DNA of 64,000 nt from Gemmata massiliana (lineage in GTDB: Bacteria; Planctomycetota; Planctomycetia; Gemmatales; Gemmataceae). The notes below the pieces were generated by a model, which saw nothing but the letters and a program-made list of their open reading frames with translations, did no database searches and was not told the DNA's origin. Both the position numbers and the translations under genes were made by a program. Below, piece after piece: positions 34,541-42,877 of this stretch (positions are counted from its first letter, which is position 1; each line of letters starts with the position of its first letter). The stretch lies in the NCBI GenBank assembly GCA_000531095.1, contig HG799462.1, forward strand, positions 417,743 to 481,742, in the 5' to 3' direction.

Positions 34541-35038
34541 ATGATGAGCGCGGATACAACCACTGCCAACTCAGACAGCGATGGGAAACTAAGGACCAAC
34601 GACACTCTTCAATGGAACTGGATGGTCAAGATCCTCGGCGAGCTGCGCGAGTTGTTCGCCGGCCAACAGGTATTCGTTGCCGGTGATTTGTTGTGGTACC
34701 CGGTGCAGGGCGATCCCAAGATGCGCCAACAATGGGAAAGCGACGCCTTTGCTCCACAGGTCGTGTTTTGGGTGCGTTCGGCTCTGCGAACAGCAAGCGC
34801 ACTGCGCGAAGAAACCACTGAGATGGTGAGGTTCTGCGACCAGCAGAAAGTTGAAGAACTTTACTGTGTTGAACCACGTCGGAACCGCGTGGTCGCCCTC
34901 GTTCGTAATGACAGCCAACTTAAAGTAGTCTACCCGCTCGAAGGCTACATCAGCCCACGCCTCGGTATCGGTTTTGGAGAAGACTTCTCGCAAAGGCTCT
35001 TTGATTGGAAGCCGGACCTTGTGGTTACGATCACGTGA
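34541..35038 (+). pseudogene. Decayed Uma2-family (PD-(D/E)XK) protein
   Basis: 165 residues with clear landmarks of the Uma2 family: 'ELFAGQQVFVAGDLLWYPVQ' and 'QQWESDAFAPQVVFWVRSA', then 'RFCDQQKVEELYCVEPRRNR' and 'EGYISPRLGIGF'. Between 'GDPKMRQ' and 'QWESD' the usual stretch carrying the APD...G-P-K part of the nuclease site is missing (about 20 residues), and the 'FEVLSP' Glu is replaced (FWVRSA). The frame is intact, so a stable non-catalytic protein cannot be excluded. Family recognition is from memory of typical members. Confidence 0.6.
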
Positions 35039-35080
35039 TGTGTGCCATCAGCCCCAAAGATCCGGTTCCGGGTGACTACC

Positions 35081-36832
35081 TCAAGTTATCGGGTTCTGCT
35101 TTCGGCGCGCGAGTTCCTTCATCACATCGGCCAACCCGCGTGTGTTGAACACATCGTCCTTTGTAAGCCACCCGCGGCGCGCGACTTGAACTCCGAACGT
35201 GTAAAGCGCCAGTTCGCCGGTGCTGTGAGCGTCCGGGTTTATGACGATCGGAATACCCATCGCCTTGGCCTGCTTCACGTACTTCCAGTCGAGATCGAGG
35301 CGCGACGGCTGGGCGTTGATCTCGATCATCTTGCCGTGCTTCGCGGCGACCTTCAGCACTTCGTCGAGGTTGATTTTGTACCCCTCGCGCTTGAGCAGCA
35401 AGCGCCCGGTCGCGTGCCCGAGCATCGTCACCGCGGGATGCGAGAGCGCCTTGCACACGCGGGCCGTCATTTCGGCTTCCGTCATCCCGAAGTGCGAGTG
35501 AACGCTCGCGACGACGTACTCAAAACCCGCAAGCAGCTCATCGGTGTAGTCGAGCGAGCCGTCTTCGAGGATATCCACCTCGCTGCCCTTCAGAATGCGC
35601 ACGCCGTCAAGCTTCGCGTTCACGCGATCAATCTCGGCCCACTGCTTCCGCACCACGTTAGACGGAAGCCCCCGCGCGATGGTCAGGGACTGGGAGTGAT
35701 CGCCGACGCCGAAATACTCGAAGCCGAGTTGCTTCGCCGCGAGCGCCATCTCCTCGAGGGACGCGGTGCCGTCGCTGTAGGTGGTATGGTTGTGAAACAC
35801 GCCGCGGATGTCGGAGTCCACAACCAGAGCGGGGAGTTTCTTCTGCTCGCCGGCTTCGATCTCTCCAGTGTCTTCTCGCAGTTCGGGCTGAATGTACGGC
35901 AGGTCGAGCGCGGCGAAGATGTCCGCTTCGTCCTTGCACGGCACCGAGCGCGTTTCGTTCGCGAGCGCGTACTCGTTGAGGGAAAGGCCGCGGTCGATCG
36001 CGCGCTGGCGCATCCGAATGTTGTGCTCCTTGCTCCCGGTGAAGTAGTGGAGCGCGAACGGGTATTGAGCGTCTTCAACGACGCGGAGGTCGGCCTGGAG
36101 CGTGACCTTCGTGCCGTGAACGTGCAGCCCGGCGACCACGCTCGACTTCGTTGGCCCCTGCCCCAAGACCTGGATCACTTCGGGAATCTTGACGAACGCA
36201 TCCATGATGGGCTGGGCGTTCGCGCTACTCACTAGGATGTCGAGGTCCGCGACCGTCTCCTTCCGCCGCCGAAGACTCCCACACAACTCGGCGCGAATGA
36301 CCCCCGGGAACATGCGGATCTGTTCGAGGAGCGCCTGGCCCAGCGGCAGCGCGAGATCGATCCGCACGCGGTGCCCGACTTGGTCGATGTACGCGATCCC
36401 TTCGAGGATCCGGGTCTGAGTCTTCGCGCCGAACCCTTTTTGCTTCGCGACCTCACCCGACTCGCACGCAGCCTTCAGCTTCTCAATCGAGTCGATGTTC
36501 AGCAGATCGTGAAGCGCCTTGACTTTCTTCGGCCCGAGTCCCGGCAGCCGGAGCATCTTCACGAGCCCCGCCGGAATCGAAGCGCGCAGGTCTTCGAGGT
36601 ACGGTAAATTCCCGGTCGTTACGAGCGTGGTGATCTTCAGCGCGAGCGCTTCACCGATGCCGCGCACCTCGGCCAGTTTCCTGTCCGCGACCATCTGCGC
36701 CAGGTCGCCGGGCAACTGCTGAACGAGCCGCGCCGCGTTGTGGTAGGCGTTCGTGCGGAACGTGTTCTCGCCCTTGAGTTCGAGAAGGGTGCCGATCTCG
36801 TCGAGGGCGTCGGCAACGTCGTCTTTGGTCAC
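35081..36832 (-). CDS. polX: DNA polymerase/3'-5' exonuclease PolX (PHP type)
   Basis: 583 residues from a GTG with GAGGAA nine bases upstream; the longer open frame upstream is only readthrough of palindromic repeats. Order: helix-hairpin-helix N-terminal domain ('LEDLRASIPAGLVKMLRLPG'), family X nucleotidyltransferase domain ('GSLRRRKETVADLDILVSS', with DxD), fingers/thumb, and C-terminal PHP domain (about 335-580) with 'FHNHTTYSDGTASLEEM', 'GVGDHSQS', 'GSEVDILEDG', 'VASVHSHFG' and 'VINPDAHST', all metal ligands present. Role in base-excision/gap repair by family analogy. Confidence 0.95.
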   Translation of the reverse strand: MTKDDVADALDEIGTLLELKGENTFRTNAYHNAARLVQQLPGDLAQMVADRKLAEVRGIGEALALKITTLVTTGNLPYLEDLRASIPAGLVKMLRLPGLGPKKVKALHDLLNIDSIEKLKAACESGEVAKQKGFGAKTQTRILEGIAYIDQVGHRVRIDLALPLGQALLEQIRMFPGVIRAELCGSLRRRKETVADLDILVSSANAQPIMDAFVKIPEVIQVLGQGPTKSSVVAGLHVHGTKVTLQADLRVVEDAQYPFALHYFTGSKEHNIRMRQRAIDRGLSLNEYALANETRSVPCKDEADIFAALDLPYIQPELREDTGEIEAGEQKKLPALVVDSDIRGVFHNHTTYSDGTASLEEMALAAKQLGFEYFGVGDHSQSLTIARGLPSNVVRKQWAEIDRVNAKLDGVRILKGSEVDILEDGSLDYTDELLAGFEYVVASVHSHFGMTEAEMTARVCKALSHPAVTMLGHATGRLLLKREGYKINLDEVLKVAAKHGKMIEINAQPSRLDLDWKYVKQAKAMGIPIVINPDAHSTGELALYTFGVQVARRGWLTKDDVFNTRGLADVMKELARRKQNPIT

Positions 36833-36906
36833 GGTTCGGTTCCTCACTAAAGGTGGTGTGAGGATACCAAAAGAGAGGATCAGAGGGGATGTTGGAGGCG
36901 GCCGAG

Positions 36907-37026
36907 AACCTACCCCCTCAACCCCCTCCCTAAAGGGAAGGAAAACCACTTACCGAGTGCGTTCCCAATCACAGAGATTTCGCGCGCCTGTTCCCCTTCC
37001 CTTTAGGGAGGGGTTGGGGGTAGGTG
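36907..37026. repeat. GC-rich palindromic repeat pair, inverted
   Basis: One unit at about 36907-36947 (AACCTACCCCCTCAACCCCC..., TCCCTAAAGGGA core) and an inverted unit at about 36990-37026 (...CCCTTTAGGGAGG...). Same family as inside pxpC and the FAD/Fe-S gene, but here non-coding, between polX and the next minus-strand gene. Confidence 0.85.
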
Positions 37027-37044
37027 TGCCTTGCTCGGTGAGAA

Positions 37045-37608
37045 CTACTCGTAGTCATCGTCCTCGTCATCATCGTCGGGGTACGGAACCATTCGCGCGA
37101 GCCGGTCCTGGCGATCCTTGCCGGCGTAGGCTTTGATGTAAATGTAAGGCTCTTCCAATCGGCGCGCGGGGAGCCACTTGCACTGGACATCGACAGTCGA
37201 GGTGTACGCGACGAGCCGACCGGTGATCCGCTTCGGGATTCGTAAGGGCCAGCCGTAGCCGTACTCCGTTCGCACCACTTGGCCGATGATCCGCTCGTCT
37301 TCGTCCTCCTCGTCTTCCGTTTCAAACTCGCGGATCTCTTCCGCCAAGTCTTCCAGCACGTCGTCCAAATTCCGGACGTCCTCGACGAGTGTGAACACCA
37401 CCTGGGCAGGCCAGAAATTGTCCCGCGCGTTTTTCTTGTAGAGGTTGTCGTTGGCGAACACGATCCACGCCTTCACGACGCGGCCCCTCCGTTTCAACTT
37501 CTCTTCCCGCGCCGCCTCCTGGCGCATGAACCACACATAGTAGCCGACCGCCAGCCCAACGAGGATCAACGGGATTCCGATACAAAGGCTGCCGAGGAGC
37601 CACCACAT
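37045..37608 (-). CDS. Membrane-anchored acidic-tailed protein of unknown function
   Basis: 187 residues; GAAGG before the ATG. One N-terminal membrane helix (residues 3-27, MWWLLGSLCIGIPLILVGLA), a basic stretch, then a soluble domain 'VVKAWIVFANDNLYKKNARD', 'AQVVFTLVEDVRNLDDVLED' and 'YTSTVDVQCKWLPARRLEEP', ending in a run of Asp/Glu. Resembles other planctomycete inner-membrane anchored proteins; no named family. Lies upstream of polX in the same direction. Confidence 0.75.
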   Translation of the reverse strand: MWWLLGSLCIGIPLILVGLAVGYYVWFMRQEAAREEKLKRRGRVVKAWIVFANDNLYKKNARDNFWPAQVVFTLVEDVRNLDDVLEDLAEEIREFETEDEEDEDERIIGQVVRTEYGYGWPLRIPKRITGRLVAYTSTVDVQCKWLPARRLEEPYIYIKAYAGKDRQDRLARMVPYPDDDDEDDDYE

Positions 37609-37631
37609 CGCGCCTTCAGGGGTTATCAGGA

Positions 37632-37678
37632 AACGAAACGTCCCGGTCCGCTCTCGACAGAGCCTACAGGACCGGGAC
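37632..37678 (-). terminator. Terminator of the PseG-like gene
   Basis: Perfect 10-bp stem GTCCCGGTCC (37640-37649) and GGACCGGGAC (37669-37678) followed on the minus strand by GTTTCG. It lies 35 bp after the PseG-like stop. Confidence 0.7.
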
Positions 37679-37712
37679 ACGCGGAACAAGTTTCAAGGCA
37701 CCACACTCGGCG

Positions 37713-38816
37713 TCACGCGGCGATCTTCAGCCCGTGTGTCGGAGCGAACGAAGCGGCCCGCTTGCGCGTCGGGCCGTGGAGCATGATCTCCAGACCGTTC
37801 ACGATGCGATCCGGCCCGCGCCCGTCGAACGTGTTCCGCGCGCAGCGGGTCATGCTCTTCCGTTCCATCGAGTCGTCGTGGAACAGGTCGACCGCTTCAC
37901 GCAGTTGGTCGAAGGTCACGTCCGCCGCGTTGCCCAAGTAAGTCGCGACACCGTCCTCGTCGAGCTTCTTCCCGTTGCCCGCGTGCCGCTTGGTCTGGCT
38001 CAGGATCAGTTGCGGGATACCCACCACGCACAACTCCGGCGACCACCCGTCGCCGCTCGTCAGCGCGAAGTGAGCGCGGACGAGGCGCGTCATCAGCTCC
38101 TTGGTTTCGGTGATGACTTCGACCTTCCCGCCGCTGTCGTCGGCGAGGGCCAGCAGGTCGTCGTAACGCGGGTGATGCGTGCGGGCCGAGATCGTGATCT
38201 TCGCGACCTTCGGCATCTCCATGAGCTGCTGCGTGCGGGTCAGCGCTTCGCCCGCGAGGTCGTCGTCGCCCATCGCGACTAGGGCGCGGAACGGCATCGG
38301 CGGCTCGGTCGCGCGGATCGTGCGCTGCCGACGGAACACCCCACGGCAGAGCGCGAAGCGGGTGCCGAGCAGGAGCTGGCAGCCCGGCTCCACGCGGTAC
38401 GTCTTCCGCGTCGGGAACAGGAGCGGGTTCACCACGAGGTCGGCCGGGAACCGCATGTCCGCGGTCGAGTCAAACACCATCACCAGCGCGCCGGTCTTCT
38501 TCAGCTCGCGGAGGTAGTCGGCCGAGTAGCCCTCACCCGCGACGACGATGGCGGCAGCGTTCATCTTCCGTGCGGCGGCGATGGTGGCTTCGAGGTCACC
38601 GTCGTCACCGATCTTGCGTTCGGCGGGCACCCAGTCGTTGTTGCCGCGGTTCACGACGGTCGCCAGCGAGAGCGGATCGAGGTAGCTGAGGAAGTTCGTT
38701 CCCCGGCGCCGGCGCTGGAGCGCCGCGGCGAGCGAGAGGCACTGGTAGAACGGCTCCCAGCCGTGCTCGCTTGTGCCGTCGCAGCGAAACAGAATCGGGC
38801 CACGAGTCGCATCCAT
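37713..38816 (-). CDS. PseG/SpsG-like sugar-nucleotide hydrolase or glycosyltransferase
   Basis: 367 residues from an ATG with AGGAG upstream. 'GPILFRCDGTSEHGWEPFYQ', 'VVAGEGYSADYLRELKKTGA', 'VMVFDSTADMRFPADLVVNP', 'LLGTRFALCRGVFRRQR', and a GT-B C-terminal part 'ALVAMGDDD', 'RAHFALTSGDGWSPELCVVG' match the PseG/SpsG group (UDP-sugar hydrolase of pseudaminic-acid synthesis and relatives). The catalytic His region (typically 'GxGHxxR') is replaced by 'DGTSEHGWEP', so exact chemistry is uncertain. No other pse gene is nearby. Confidence 0.75.
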   Translation of the reverse strand: MDATRGPILFRCDGTSEHGWEPFYQCLSLAAALQRRRRGTNFLSYLDPLSLATVVNRGNNDWVPAERKIGDDGDLEATIAAARKMNAAAIVVAGEGYSADYLRELKKTGALVMVFDSTADMRFPADLVVNPLLFPTRKTYRVEPGCQLLLGTRFALCRGVFRRQRTIRATEPPMPFRALVAMGDDDLAGEALTRTQQLMEMPKVAKITISARTHHPRYDDLLALADDSGGKVEVITETKELMTRLVRAHFALTSGDGWSPELCVVGIPQLILSQTKRHAGNGKKLDEDGVATYLGNAADVTFDQLREAVDLFHDDSMERKSMTRCARNTFDGRGPDRIVNGLEIMLHGPTRKRAASFAPTHGLKIAA

Positions 38817-39272
38817 GCGCAACGCTCCTGAGCAACCAGCGATTGAAAAGGTGCGCGAACGAGACACCACGAGCGCCCGCGGAGATCCACTCGCGGTCGT
38901 TGGGCCATAGCGTTCGCGCGTTCCGGTTGGTGTGGAGTGTGCTTCCGCTGCGGACGAGCGAGCGTCCATGCGCGAGCGAGACGCGCGGCGGGGAGCCAAC
39001 TTCGACACCTCTTCTCCGGCCGGGTCATTGCTGACCCGAACGACTCACCACTGGGTTCCGGTCCGGTGGTGCGTCGTGCTCGGCCTTCGGGTTCCGGTCC
39101 GTTGGCCGAGCGGGGCGGATGGTAATTCAGTTTTCTCACAACCGACAAGGCCACTTTCTTCGCCCTCGATCACAATCCAAATTCCGAGTGTTGCGCGCCG
39201 ATTTTTCGTGGTCCGGACGGCATCATTTGGGGCAAAAATACCGCTTACGCGGACCGTTCCGATTGCGCAGAA

Positions 39273-39288
39273 CGTTCCACGTGGAACA
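39273..39288. promoter_or_regulatory. parS centromere-like site 1
   Basis: CGTTCCACGTGGAACA contains the full palindrome GTTCCACGTGGAAC, fitting the universal parS consensus tGTTNCACGTGNAACa. It is the binding and CTP-loading site of ParB. 160-175 bp upstream of parB. Confidence 0.9.
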
Positions 39289-39340
39289 CTGTCAAAGACC
39301 CGAATTTCATGGCAGTTGCGATTCGTCCTCACGTTTGCGG

Positions 39341-39356
39341 CGTTCCACGTGGAACC
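39341..39356. promoter_or_regulatory. parS centromere-like site 2
   Basis: CGTTCCACGTGGAACC carries the same perfect 14-bp palindrome, 68 bp from site 1 and about 100 bp before parB. Two close copies just upstream of parB also suggest autoregulation. Confidence 0.9.
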
Positions 39357-39447
39357 CCTCTCGGACCACGTCACTTTGATTCCACTTCTCACAACCGCAG
39401 AGGTTGCTATGAGTCGGTCCAGATTGATTGACCCCGGAGACCTTCGC

Positions 39448-40338
39448 ATGGAAGCGACCGTCAAAGCCCCGCCCCGTTTGGCCCGCGGACTCAACGCCCT
39501 CCTCGGCGACATCTCGGCCCCGCAATCCGCGGACACACCCGTGTCTCGGCTCGCGGTCGAGAAGATCGGGTTCAACCCGTACCAGCCGCGCAAGCAGTTC
39601 GACAACGACGAACTCGCCTCGCTCACCGCGAGCGTGAAGAACCACGGCATCCTCCAACCGCTCGTGGTGCGAGCCGTGGGGGACAGCTACCAACTCATCG
39701 CCGGCGAGCGCCGGCTCCGCGCGGCCAAGGACGCCGGGCTGATCGAGGTGCCCGTTCACGTGGTGACCTTCGACGACCAACAGGTCTTCGAGGCTGCCCT
39801 CGTCGAGAACATCCAGCGCACCGACCTGAACCCCATTGAGAAGGCCCAGGGGTTCAAGGAGTACATGGACAAGTTCCGGATGACGCAGGACCAACTCGGC
39901 GGGCGCCTCGGGCTGGACCGTTCGACCGTGAGCAACCTGCTCGGTCTCCTGAACCTGCACCCCGAAGTGCAGACCGCAGTTCGCAACGGTCAGCTCACGA
40001 TGGGCCACGCAAAGGTGCTGAAGGGTGTAACAGACTTGGAGCAGCAGGTCGCGTTCTCGAAGGACGCGATCATGAAGAACTACTCTGTTCACGCACTGGA
40101 GCTGCTCGTCAAGCAACACAAGCTCGCGGCGGCGGGAGCCGAAGTCGCGGCCGAGGCAGTCGCCCGCAAAGAGCCGGTCGAGAAGACGGCCCACGTGAAG
40201 GGGCTGGAAGACGATCTCCGCCAGCGGCTCGCGGTGAAGATCGAGATCAAGGTGAAGGCGAAGGATAAGGGCCAAATCGTGATCGGATTCGACTCCAACG
40301 ACGACTTCGAGCGGATCGTCCAGGCTCTTCAGAAGTGA
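39448..40338 (+). CDS. parB: Chromosome-partitioning protein ParB
   Basis: ParB loads on parS and spreads as a CTP-dependent clamp. Domains: N-terminal CTPase part 'KIGFNPYQPRKQFDNDEL', 'LIAGERRLRAAKDAGL' (GERR motif); HTH DNA-binding part 'MTQDQLGGRLGLDRSTVSNL'; C-terminal dimerisation region. 296 residues from the ATG at 39448 (GGAG upstream); an ATG at 39409, 13 codons earlier, also has a ribosome site (AGAGG), and I cannot decide between them. No parA gene lies next to it. Confidence 0.95.
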   Translation: MEATVKAPPRLARGLNALLGDISAPQSADTPVSRLAVEKIGFNPYQPRKQFDNDELASLTASVKNHGILQPLVVRAVGDSYQLIAGERRLRAAKDAGLIEVPVHVVTFDDQQVFEAALVENIQRTDLNPIEKAQGFKEYMDKFRMTQDQLGGRLGLDRSTVSNLLGLLNLHPEVQTAVRNGQLTMGHAKVLKGVTDLEQQVAFSKDAIMKNYSVHALELLVKQHKLAAAGAEVAAEAVARKEPVEKTAHVKGLEDDLRQRLAVKIEIKVKAKDKGQIVIGFDSNDDFERIVQALQK

Positions 40339-40364
40339 GCACCTGACCCGAACGCGATCGAAAC

Positions 40365-40396
40365 AAACAGGGGGCTGATGCCCCCTGTTTGCGTTT
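40365..40396 (+). terminator. Terminator of parB
   Basis: Perfect 11-bp stem AAACAGGGGGC (40365-40375) and GCCCCCTGTTT (40380-40390) with a TGAT loop, followed by GCGTTT. It lies 27 bp after the parB stop. Confidence 0.9.
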
Positions 40397-40550
40397 AAAT
40401 GCCTCTCGCAAACCACGGAAGCGATTTCATTTCGAGTAACGGCTCACCCCTCCGGTTAAGCTAACATCCGCTGAAATGACCAGGATCGGGTAACGTTGAC
40501 ACCGCGTTCCGCTGTCTACGATTCGTGGAGAAGTCCACGCCGAGGGTCTG

Positions 40551-41653
40551 ATGAAAGTTCGTACCCGCTGGATCTTTCTCCTGATCGCCATCGCCCTCGT
40601 AGTGGTGGGTACAGTTGGCGCGACGGCTGTTTGGTGGCACATCGACCGAAACCGGCTCGACCCGCCGAAGGCCACGCTCTTGGCTCCCGAAGGCACCGTC
40701 AGCACAATCGCGTTCAGTCCCGATGGTCGCTGCCTGGCTGCTGGTAGCGGCCATGCAATCGTGGTGTGGGACCGGGCGACGCAACAACCCGTCCGGACCC
40801 TCAATCACCCCGCGACTGCTGCCGTGGTGTCTGTGGCGTATTCCCCAGACGGGAAACGGCTGGCTTCGGGATGCATAGACGGGCACTTGGCGGTGTGGGG
40901 CGTTGAACGAGGCGAGAAGCAACTGACACTTCAGGAAGGCGGATACGGGCCGCCCCCAAACAGAGAAACTGAGAGGTGCGTTGCAGCGGTACGCTTTTCA
41001 CCGGACGGTCGAAACGTGGCGGCGGCTCACCACCCTTCATCGGGCGACGCCGTACCTAGCGAAGCCCGCGTGTGGGACGCTGTGAATGGGAAGGAAAAGC
41101 TGGTCCTGAAGGGGCACCGTGGCCGGGTGAAGGCGGTCGCGTACTCACCCGACGGGATGTATCTCGTTTCCGGCGACGACAAGGGCGACGTGAAGCTATG
41201 GGATTCTGTAGACGGGAGCCTCCGCCGGAATCTCCCTCAACGGCATAATATTTTGGCCCTGTCGTTCGTCCCCAAGTGCGGGATGGTAGCCTACGGCGGC
41301 GGGTGGTCAGAGGCGACGGACGTCGTCACTATGTGCGACACGGTGACTGGGTCGGAAACCCGATTCCCGGGCTTGCCCCCGAACAGTATTGGCACCTACG
41401 TGATGTGCCTCGCGTTCTCTCCGGACAGCCGGACAATGGCGACAGGAGAGGTACTCAAAGACGGGAAGCATCCACACTGCGTGCGGCTGTGGGACGTGCC
41501 CACCGGCCGACTGATCCGAGTTTTCCGGTGTCCCTACCGGTGAATGCCGTGGCCTTCTCCCCCGACGGAACCGAACTGGCAGCCGGGTGTACTGACAACG
41601 TGTCGGCAGGAGTGAGTGAAATTCGCGTCTGGGACGTTCCCCCGAAGCCCTGA
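40551..41653 (+). CDS. Membrane-anchored WD40 protein, frameshifted near its end
   Basis: One N-terminal membrane helix (residues 8-28) followed by WD40 blades: 'VSTIAFSPDGRCLAAGSG', 'VVSVAYSPDGKRLASGCIDG', 'VAAVRFSPDGRNVAAAHH', 'VKAVAYSPDGMYLVSGDDKG', 'MCLAFSPDSRTMATGE'. The frame stops at 41543 (330 residues), but one more blade ('VNAVAFSPDGTELAAGCTDN' to 'EIRVWDVPPKP') continues in the -1 frame to 41653. The break is at the T4 run 41521-41524, consistent with loss of one T. Either a recent mutation or an error in the sequence. Confidence 0.75.
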
Positions 41654-41700
41654 GCGGATACGGCCGATCGCAGTTCGCCTTTGGTGAAAGTCACGTAAAC

Positions 41701-41727
41701 CGAGAGCGCGGGCGCGCCGCACTCTCG
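41701..41727 (+). terminator. Possible terminator after the WD40 gene
   Basis: CGAGAGCGCG (41701-41710) pairs with CGCACTCTCG (41718-41727), 10 bp with one G-T pair and a 7-nt loop. No clear U-tract. Confidence 0.35.
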
Positions 41728-41803
41728 AAGCGATCACTTCTCTTGCCTGACTCGACGCGCATCGGCTACGCTCTCCGTGTTCGATTCCTCACGGAGATCA
41801 CCC

Positions 41804-42325
41804 ATGCGGGCACGGACGTTCGCGCTGGTTGCGTTTTTAGCGGCCTCACCACTCGTTGCTCACGCGCAGGATTTCAAGCAGTACGCCTCGGCGGACGGGA
41901 AGTACAAGGTGCTGTTCCCGGGGGCAGTGAAGACCGAAACGACCGACGTCCAAGCGGGCAAGGACACACTAAAGCTGACGATCGACTCGGTGGAGTTGAA
42001 GGGCGACACCACGTTCGTCGTGAGCTACATCGACGCCTCGGACGAGGTCGCGAAGAAGCCCGCCGGCCCGCGCCTCGAAAAGGTTCGCGACGGGAACAAA
42101 GGCGAGAAGGGGACGGTACTCGACGACAAGGAAATCACCATCGCAGTAGGCGACGAGAAGTTCTCCGGGCGCGACGTGCTGATCGAAACCCCCACCGGTT
42201 TTATTCGCAATAGAATGGTGATCGTCGGGAAGCGGCTCTACCAGGTGGTGGTGCAGGGGTCGAAGGAAGTCGTGACCTCGTCTTCCGCCGACAAGTTCAT
42301 CACCTCGTTTGAAATCACCAAGTGA
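41804..42325 (+). CDS. Exported protein, tandem paralogue 1 of 3
   Basis: 173 residues; GGAG before the ATG, signal peptide about 1-21 (ending VAHAQD). The mature part begins 'YASADGKYKVLFPGAVKTET' and ends 'RLYQVVVQGSKEVVTSSSAD' plus 'FITSFEIT'. The pattern (K-[YF]-x-[VI]-x-FPG near the start, RLYQV near the end) is shared with the next two genes. The fold is probably PsbP/Mog1-like; function unknown. Confidence 0.82.
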   Translation: MRARTFALVAFLAASPLVAHAQDFKQYASADGKYKVLFPGAVKTETTDVQAGKDTLKLTIDSVELKGDTTFVVSYIDASDEVAKKPAGPRLEKVRDGNKGEKGTVLDDKEITIAVGDEKFSGRDVLIETPTGFIRNRMVIVGKRLYQVVVQGSKEVVTSSSADKFITSFEITK

Positions 42326-42336
42326 CCGGAGGCGGC

Positions 42337-42861
42337 ATGCGCGCAGCCGTTATACTCGGGGTGGCGGTCCTCTGCGTTACGGCGCCGGCCGTGGGCCAGC
42401 GCCCAAAGGACACCTACACCTCGACCGAAGGCAAGTACGCGATCAAGTTCCCGAACCAGCCAAAGACCTCGCGCCAGACCGCGAAGAGCGCGCTGGGCGA
42501 CCTGGAAGTCAACATCGCGACCTTCGCCACTTCGGACGGGAACGTGTATGTGATGAGCTACACCGACTACCCGGTTGAAGCGACAAAGGCCGAAAACCAC
42601 AAGACCCTGTTCAGCGGAATTCAGGACGGCGTCAAGGGAAGTAAAGGCGAGATCGTCAGTGAAAAGGCGCTCGAGTTCGGCCCGGAAAAGTTGCCCGGTC
42701 GCGAACTCATCGTAGATAGAGACAAGGGGAAGCAGCGAACAAAGTTCCGCGCGATACTCCGCGAGAACCGGCTTTACCAAGTGGCCGTTATTGGGACGGC
42801 TGAATTCGTGTCCGGCAAGGACGCGACTGCCTTCCTTGATTCGCTCGAACTGACCAAGTAA
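42337..42861 (+). CDS. Exported protein, tandem paralogue 2 of 3
   Basis: 174 residues; starts 11 bp after paralogue 1 with GGAGG ahead of the ATG. Signal peptide about 1-19, then 'YTSTEGKYAIKFPNQPKTSR', 'EKLPGRELIVDRDKGK' and 'ENRLYQVAVIGTAEFVSGKD'. Clearly homologous to both flanking genes; same direction and spacing suggest one operon. Confidence 0.82.
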   Translation: MRAAVILGVAVLCVTAPAVGQRPKDTYTSTEGKYAIKFPNQPKTSRQTAKSALGDLEVNIATFATSDGNVYVMSYTDYPVEATKAENHKTLFSGIQDGVKGSKGEIVSEKALEFGPEKLPGRELIVDRDKGKQRTKFRAILRENRLYQVAVIGTAEFVSGKDATAFLDSLELTK

Positions 42862-42877
42862 CGAGGAGACGGTTCAC

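Larger units (their letters stand above)
38817..39447. other. Divergent control region between PseG-like gene and parB
   Basis: Non-coding, about 630 bp. It holds two parS sites (39273-39288, 39341-39356) and a direct repeat of about 17 bp, GGGTTCCGGTCCG(G/T)TGG, at 39053-39069 and 39089-39105. No gene is supported here. Confidence 0.7.

Noticed and set aside
35042-36235. 397-residue open frame on the plus strand
   Set aside because: Antisense to polX, whose catalytic motifs are complete.
36833-36949. N-terminal extension of polX in the open frame
   Set aside because: It reads through a palindromic repeat; the GTG at 36832 has a good ribosome site and the family start.
39307-40416. 369-residue open frame on the minus strand
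   Set aside because: Antisense to parB.
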